This document shows, piece by piece, positions 59,864 through 64,000 of a stretch of 64,000 nt of DNA (positions are counted from its first letter, which is position 1; each line of letters opens with the position of its first letter). Below the pieces are notes generated by a model. It saw only the letters and a list, made by a program, of their open reading frames with translations. It was not told where the DNA came from and did not search any database. This stretch comes from Halobaculum rubrum (GTDB lineage Archaea > Halobacteriota > Halobacteria > Halobacteriales > Haloferacaceae), in assembly GCF_019880225.1 (NCBI RefSeq), contig NZ_CP082284.1, positions 1,674,001 through 1,738,000 of the forward strand. The letters are read 5' to 3'. Both the position numbers and the translations under genes were made by a program.

Positions 59864-59938
59864 CAGAGCCGGCTGCGGTCCCGGCGACCACGGCCACGAA
59901 CCACGCGGTTCAAACGCCCCGCGGCCGCACGCCCGACA

Positions 59939-61090
59939 ATGAGCGACGAGGACCACGACGGACGCGACGCCGGAGACGATACGGAGGGAATCGACGCCGG
60001 CGACGGCGGCCACCACCCGCCCGAGCGCGAGGCGTTCGACCACGACCCGCTGGGACACGCGCGGGTCCGCGGCGGCATGACCGTCGGCGAGTTGGTCGAG
60101 CAGTACGGTCACGCCGGCATCGGTGCCGAGTCGGTCCATGAGTCCGCAGACGTGCTCTCGGAGATGTGGGCCGACGACGACTGCACCGTCTTCGTCTCGC
60201 TGGCGGGCGCGATGGTCCCCACCGGGATGCGCCGCATCGTCGCCGATCTCATCCGCGACGGCTACGTCGACGCGCTCGTGACGACGGGGGCGAACCTCAC
60301 CCACGACGCGATCGAGGCCATCGGCGGAAAGCACCACCACGGAGACGCCGGCCCGCCGAGGCGGACCGGCGGCTCCTACTCACACTCGCCGTCCGGCTCG
60401 CGTGACCACGGCGAGGAGCGGCAGGAGGGCAAGAGTCTCCGCGAGCACGACGAGCAGCTTCGCGACGAGGAGGTCGACCGGATCTACAACGTCTATCTCC
60501 CGCAGGAGCACTTCGCGGAGTTCGAGGCGCACCTCCGCGAGGAGGTGTTCCCGCCGCTGGCCGAGCGCGACGGCGCCGTCTCGATCGCCGAGTTGACCGC
60601 CGAGTTGGGCCGCGCGAACGCCGCCGTGAACGAACGCGAGGGCGTCGACGAGGGCCCCGGGGTCGCCGCCGCCGCGCACGAGCACGACGTGCCGATCTAC
60701 TGCCCCGCCGTGCAGGACTCGGTGCTCGGGCTGCAGGCGTGGATGTACAGCCAGACCTCCGGCCTGACGCTCGACGCGCTGGCTGACATGACGCCGCTGA
60801 CGGACCAGGCGTTCGAGGCCGACAACGCCGGCTGCCTGCTGATCGGCGGCGGCGTGCCGAAGAACTTCACGCTCCAGACGATGCTCGTCACCCCGCGTGC
60901 GTACGACTACGCGGTGCAGATCACGATGGACCCGGAGGCGACCGGCGGGCTCTCCGGGGCGACGCTGGAGGAGGCGCGCTCGTGGGGGAAACTGGAGACG
61001 GACGCGGAGAACGCGTCCGTCTACGGCGACGCGACGGTGTTTCTCCCGCTGCTCGTCGCGGCGGCGCGCGAGCGGGTCGAGGTCGAGTAG
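59939..61090 (+). CDS. dys: Deoxyhypusine synthase
   Basis: A 383-residue enzyme that transfers the aminobutyl group of spermidine (or an agmatine derivative) to the aIF5A lysine. FVSLAGAMVPTGMRRIVADL near 84, VTTGANLTHDAIEAIGGKHHHG near 114, and the active lysine K351 in EEARSWGKLET match DHS. The N-terminal 45 residues are acidic and low complexity, and a His/Ser/Gly-rich insert follows the GGKHHHG (about 138-175). It lies 5 kb from its substrate aIF5A. Start ATG 59939. Confidence 0.9.
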   Translation: MSDEDHDGRDAGDDTEGIDAGDGGHHPPEREAFDHDPLGHARVRGGMTVGELVEQYGHAGIGAESVHESADVLSEMWADDDCTVFVSLAGAMVPTGMRRIVADLIRDGYVDALVTTGANLTHDAIEAIGGKHHHGDAGPPRRTGGSYSHSPSGSRDHGEERQEGKSLREHDEQLRDEEVDRIYNVYLPQEHFAEFEAHLREEVFPPLAERDGAVSIAELTAELGRANAAVNEREGVDEGPGVAAAAHEHDVPIYCPAVQDSVLGLQAWMYSQTSGLTLDALADMTPLTDQAFEADNAGCLLIGGGVPKNFTLQTMLVTPRAYDYAVQITMDPEATGGLSGATLEEARSWGKLETDAENASVYGDATVFLPLLVAAARERVEVE

Positions 61091-61102
61091 GACTGGTAGC
61101 CG

Positions 61103-61210
61103 CTACCCGTCGATCCGTTCCTCTCGTACGTGTCGTTCGAGTTCCGCTGCGGAGTCGAACCCCCTGCCACAGTCGTGGCAGAAGACGCGGTCGGAGCCGG
61201 TGAGACTCAT
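61103..61210 (-). CDS. 35-residue C2H2 zinc-finger microprotein
   Basis: MSLTGSDRVFCHDCGRGFDS followed by AAELERHVREERIDG: one C-x2-C and a C-terminal His, in the layout of a classical C2H2 zinc finger with only one clear terminal His and an Arg/Glu-rich helix. The start could also be ATG 61225 (40 residues). It converges on deoxyhypusine synthase. Haloarchaea encode several such single-finger proteins; role unknown. Confidence 0.5.
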   Translation of the reverse strand: MSLTGSDRVFCHDCGRGFDSAAELERHVREERIDG

Positions 61211-61325
61211 GTGTATAGCTCGCATACCTCGGGGACGTTCTTGAAAGCGACGGCTCGTGACAACCGTTGCCACGTCAGGTTCGAACGTTGACATCGACAG
61301 CGGTCCCGTTCGGGTCCCCGATCGG

Positions 61326-62588
61326 TCAGGAGTGTCGCGGCGCGCGGTCGTCGGCGTAGCGGGGCCACGGCAGCCGCGACAGGCCGTCGACGACGCCCTC
61401 CGGAAGCGCCCTGCGGAGCCCGGCGACGAACGGCCCGGGGTCGTCGAGCGTGAGGTAGTCGAAGTGTGGCTCGCGGACGATCGAGGCGCCGATCTCCCGG
61501 AGAGTTCCGGGGACGGAGGGTCGCTCGACGTGTGGCGAGTCCTCCGTCAGGACGCTCATGAGGTAGCCGAACTCGCCGTAGAGCATGTGGGTTCCGACGC
61601 CGACGTCGTAGCCGTCGTCGATCGCGTCCGCCCGTCCGGTCGCCGCCAGCCAGCAGTGCCAGGGGAAGTCGGCGCCCGCATGGACCGTCGACGGGAGCGA
61701 CTGCCACATCCGCGGGTTGATCTCGGTCAGGACGTACTCGCCGGTCGTGGCGTCGCGCATATACTCGATACACGCGAGTCCGTGCCAGTCGAGTTCCTCC
61801 AGTAGCGCCCTCCCGACACGTTCCAGCTCCGGGTCGGAGATCGACCGACGGTAGACGCCGCCGCCGCCGGTGTAGGAGTTCCCGCGGATCTGGCGGTGTT
61901 GGAACGTCGCGAGGGGGTCGCCGTGGTCGTACAGCCCGGCGAACATGAACTCCCCGTCGGTGTGGACGAACTCCTGCACGATGGGGTCGTGCCCCATCGA
62001 GGCACGGATCTCCGACACGTCGGGGGTCTCGCCGCGGCCGACGTGGTGGATGTCCTTCACGACGTCCACGTCAGCCGGCCCCAGTTTGTCGAGGGACATA
62101 CCCGTGAGGACGTTGTACCGCGATTTGATCAGCAGATCGGGGCTCCAGTCGTCGACATCGGAGAGGCGCCGGGTCTCGGGCACCGGGACGCCGGCCGCCT
62201 CCGCGGCCGCCGCGAGCTGGAGGCGGTCGAAGACGCGCTCCAACTGCGGCATCGACGGAACGACCAGTGAGACGTGCTCGGCGAACGACGCCTCGTACCG
62301 CGACAGCAGGTACGTGTCCTCCGGCCGGACCGGGATGATCGTCCGCACGTCCTCGCGTTCGGCCAGCGCCATGAGCGCGTCCCGATACGTCAGCAGGTCC
62401 GCTCGCGGTGGCGGGAGCGTGACCGACTCGTCGCAGTAGCGCGACGCGGCCGCCGGGACGTCCGGCTTCTCCGATGCGACGATCGTGCCCACTCCCTGCC
62501 GTGCGAGCGACCGGACGCACGCACACGTCGCTCCGTCGTACCCTGTCGGGATCAGCGCGCGCTCGCGCCTCTCGTTCGCGGAGTCCAT
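61326..62588 (-). CDS. ATP-grasp ligase-like protein
   Basis: A 420-residue protein with an N-terminal nucleotide-like fold (RALIPTGYDGATCACVRSLA near 9, TIIPVRPEDTYLLSRYEAS near 83) and an ATP-grasp core from about residue 115 (LQLAAAAEAAGVPVPETRR, LIKSRYNVLTG, VQEFVHTDGEFMFAGLYDHG, EINPRMWQSLPSTVHAGADFPW). The late E-I-N-P-R is the metal-binding motif. It is like the CarB-like ATP-grasp enzymes that join amino groups to carboxylates, possibly in cell-surface or peptide modification. The substrate is unknown. Confidence 0.78.
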   Translation of the reverse strand: MDSANERRERALIPTGYDGATCACVRSLARQGVGTIVASEKPDVPAAASRYCDESVTLPPPRADLLTYRDALMALAEREDVRTIIPVRPEDTYLLSRYEASFAEHVSLVVPSMPQLERVFDRLQLAAAAEAAGVPVPETRRLSDVDDWSPDLLIKSRYNVLTGMSLDKLGPADVDVVKDIHHVGRGETPDVSEIRASMGHDPIVQEFVHTDGEFMFAGLYDHGDPLATFQHRQIRGNSYTGGGGVYRRSISDPELERVGRALLEELDWHGLACIEYMRDATTGEYVLTEINPRMWQSLPSTVHAGADFPWHCWLAATGRADAIDDGYDVGVGTHMLYGEFGYLMSVLTEDSPHVERPSVPGTLREIGASIVREPHFDYLTLDDPGPFVAGLRRALPEGVVDGLSRLPWPRYADDRAPRHS

Positions 62589-62711
62589 TCGTTCCGCTAC
62601 GTTGGGCGGTATCCGCGATTAGTATGTGGCGCTGATCCCCGAGTACGGTGCTGATAACCGGCCGATCGCCCGCATCATCGGTTGACACGCCGGCGTCGGA
62701 CCCGGTGTCGA

Positions 62712-64000
62712 CTACGGCAGCGTCGACGATACGGTCCGGTCGGACTCGATCGTGTGAGCGTCGGGGCCGCGGGGCGTCGCAGCAGGTTCCGTCTCCGGTG
62801 CGGGACGGACGCTCACGTCGTGGACGAGCGCCGGGCCGGTCCGCCGCTCACGCTCCTGTTCGCGGTCGCCCGTCGACTCGCTTGTGTCCGACCCGGTGGC
62901 ATTCGAGTTGTTCACGTCCGACTCCTGAACCACGTAGCGCTGGCCGACCATCGGATCCAGGAGGCTGTCGACGGGAGCCCGGTCGTCGCGCAGGACGGGC
63001 ACGTCGTCCGTCGGCGGCGCGGCGGCGTACGTCCGGATCTCCGCGTCGAGGTCGATGCCGATGTCGCGCCGCTCGTTGCGTGCGAGCAGCCGTTCCTCCG
63101 AGATCCGACTGTCGTTCTTCGTGGCGACCAGTTCGATGTTCTGGACGACGCCGCCGCCGGTGGTCGGGAAGCTGTACACCTGCGGGAACACCCGCGACAT
63201 GGTCCGGTACTCCGCGCGGTAGAACTTCGAGGCCGGGCCGCTGGCCGCCGAAATGAGGTTCGCGAAGAGGATCCCGTCCTCGTCGAGTCGACTGCTCGCC
63301 AGCGACATGAACTCCCGCGTCGTCAGCTCGAACGGTACCTTGTCCTTCTGATAGGCGTCGAGGACGATCAGGTCGTACGTGTGGTTCGTCTCCCGGAGGA
63401 ACTGGCGGCCACCCTCGTTGTGGATGTTCAGCCGCTCGGATTCCTCGACGCGGAAGTACTCCTTCGACGCCGCGATCACCGCGGGGTCGATCTCGGCGAC
63501 GTCGACGGTCACGTCGTCGTACTCGTGGACGAACCGCTTCGGGCCGGTGAACCCGCCGCCGCCGATGAACAGCACGCGGTCGATCTCGTCGGGGTCGTTG
63601 GCGAAGAGATACGGGAGATGGAAGTAGCGCGTGTACTCGAACACGTGTCGGTTCGGTTCGTTCAGATCCATCGCGCTGTGCCGCTGGCCACCGAGATAGA
63701 GGGTTCGGGTGTCGCCGAGGTCGACGACCCGGAGGCTCTGGTACGGCGTCTGCGTCTCGTGGACGACCTGCCCCTCGACTGTGTAGCCCGCCGCCCCGGT
63801 CGCGGCCGACGCGACGAGCAGCAGCGCGACGAAGCCGGTGACGGTCGCGCGCTCGCGGTCGATCGGCCGACTGATCGCGACTGCCGCCGCGATCGAGAGC
63901 GCCCCGAACGTCAACGCGATCTGGTCGATCCCGAGCGACGGGATCAGGAGGTAGGTGGTCGCGAACGCCCCGACGATGCTGCCGACGGTGCCGAGCATGT
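62712..64000 (-). CDS. Membrane-linked spermidine-synthase-like protein, C-terminal part (runs off window)
   Basis: At least 428 residues; the true start lies beyond 64000. Visible N-terminal helices (SIVGAFATTYLLIPSLG, ALTFGALSIAAAVAIS, FVALLLVASAATGAAG) precede a spermidine-synthase-type methyltransferase fold: FIGGGGFTGPKRFVHEY near 144, DVAEIDPAVIAASKEYF near 165, EGGRQFLRETNHTYDLIVLDAYQKDKVP region near 188-213. The D-A-Y replaces the usual D-x-x-D substrate region, so an aminopropyltransferase reaction is not certain. The C-terminal 60 residues are low complexity. Confidence 0.72.
   Translation of the reverse strand, partial: MLGTVGSIVGAFATTYLLIPSLGIDQIALTFGALSIAAAVAISRPIDRERATVTGFVALLLVASAATGAAGYTVEGQVVHETQTPYQSLRVVDLGDTRTLYLGGQRHSAMDLNEPNRHVFEYTRYFHLPYLFANDPDEIDRVLFIGGGGFTGPKRFVHEYDDVTVDVAEIDPAVIAASKEYFRVEESERLNIHNEGGRQFLRETNHTYDLIVLDAYQKDKVPFELTTREFMSLASSRLDEDGILFANLISAASGPASKFYRAEYRTMSRVFPQVYSFPTTGGGVVQNIELVATKNDSRISEERLLARNERRDIGIDLDAEIRTYAAAPPTDDVPVLRDDRAPVDSLLDPMVGQRYVVQESDVNNSNATGSDTSESTGDREQERERRTGPALVHDVSVRPAPETEPAATPRGPDAHTIESDRTVSSTLP

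Noticed and set aside
1-64000. tRNA or rRNA genes, CRISPR arrays, insertion sequences
   Set aside because: I saw no conserved tRNA boxes, no regularly spaced repeats with unique spacers and no transposase. A tRNAscan-SE and ISfinder run would settle it.

Overview
The window is a GC-rich (about 70% by eye) chromosomal segment of a halophilic archaeon. The proteins are strongly acidic (D/E-rich, K-poor). Many genes look leaderless, with an A/T-rich box centred about 28 bases before the start codon. The gene set is archaeal/haloarchaeal: archaeosine synthase partner RaSEA, deazaflavin CofH, the siroheme-dependent heme route, SAMP/JAMM proteins, eIF5A with deoxyhypusine synthase, and a sensory rhodopsin/transducer pair. 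The order Haloferacales is a guess; nothing here fixes the genus. I see no IS element, CRISPR array, rRNA or tRNA, and no gene-free stretch longer than about 300 bases.

Layout. 0-6.1 kb: a partial amidase divergent from hydantoinase hyuAB, then a DHH phosphoesterase and a peroxiredoxin. 6.2-11 kb: a molybdenum/tungsten group (YqeC, MobA, an aldehyde:ferredoxin oxidoreductase homologue that has lost all its iron-sulfur ligands, and an acidic partner). 11-14.7 kb: a run of small hypothetical and membrane proteins around a Tat-lipoprotein resembling dye-decolorising peroxidase. 14.7-23.2 kb: a membrane-bound, Cys-type formate dehydrogenase operon (catalytic, four-cluster ferredoxin, small membrane and cytochrome b subunits), divergent from a TorD-type chaperone and an HdrA/polyferredoxin/MvhD fusion. 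23.4-27 kb: small proteins and CofH. 27.1-31.9 kb: a glycolate/lactate-type FAD oxidase and purine genes (purC, purU, purS, purQ), with a shared 14-base motif upstream of purC and purS. 32-37.5 kb: a Tat lipoprotein beta-helix, RaSEA, a VanZ-like protein and a second, canonical AOR. 37.7-41.8 kb: MFS transporter, AzlCD, and a MoaD/SAMP fusion that carries two Gly-Gly ends. 42-47.7 kb: heme genes (fused AhbAB, precorrin-2 dehydrogenase, HemA) and small enzymes. 47.7-54.5 kb: HAD hydrolase, a Rieske fusion protein, CarA divergent from an Lrp regulator, Idi, a JAMM protease and an SDR. 54.6-61.1 kb: the hypusine group (eIF5A, agmatinase, deoxyhypusine synthase) interleaved with Nif3 and the HtrII-SRII phototaxis pair. 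61.1-64 kb: an ATP-grasp enzyme and a truncated membrane-linked spermidine-synthase-like protein.

How the parts fit. Two AOR-family proteins, formate dehydrogenase, MobA, YqeC and a TorD chaperone make this a molybdopterin-rich region for anaerobic or microaerobic electron transfer. The heme genes could supply the cytochrome b subunit. PurU releases formate, which the dehydrogenase could oxidise; that link is only inference. Strongest candidates for something undescribed: the AOR homologue without an Fe-S cluster together with its YqeC/MobA/acidic-protein neighbours; the HdrA-ferredoxin-MvhD fusion beside formate dehydrogenase; and the double di-glycine SAMP-like fusion.
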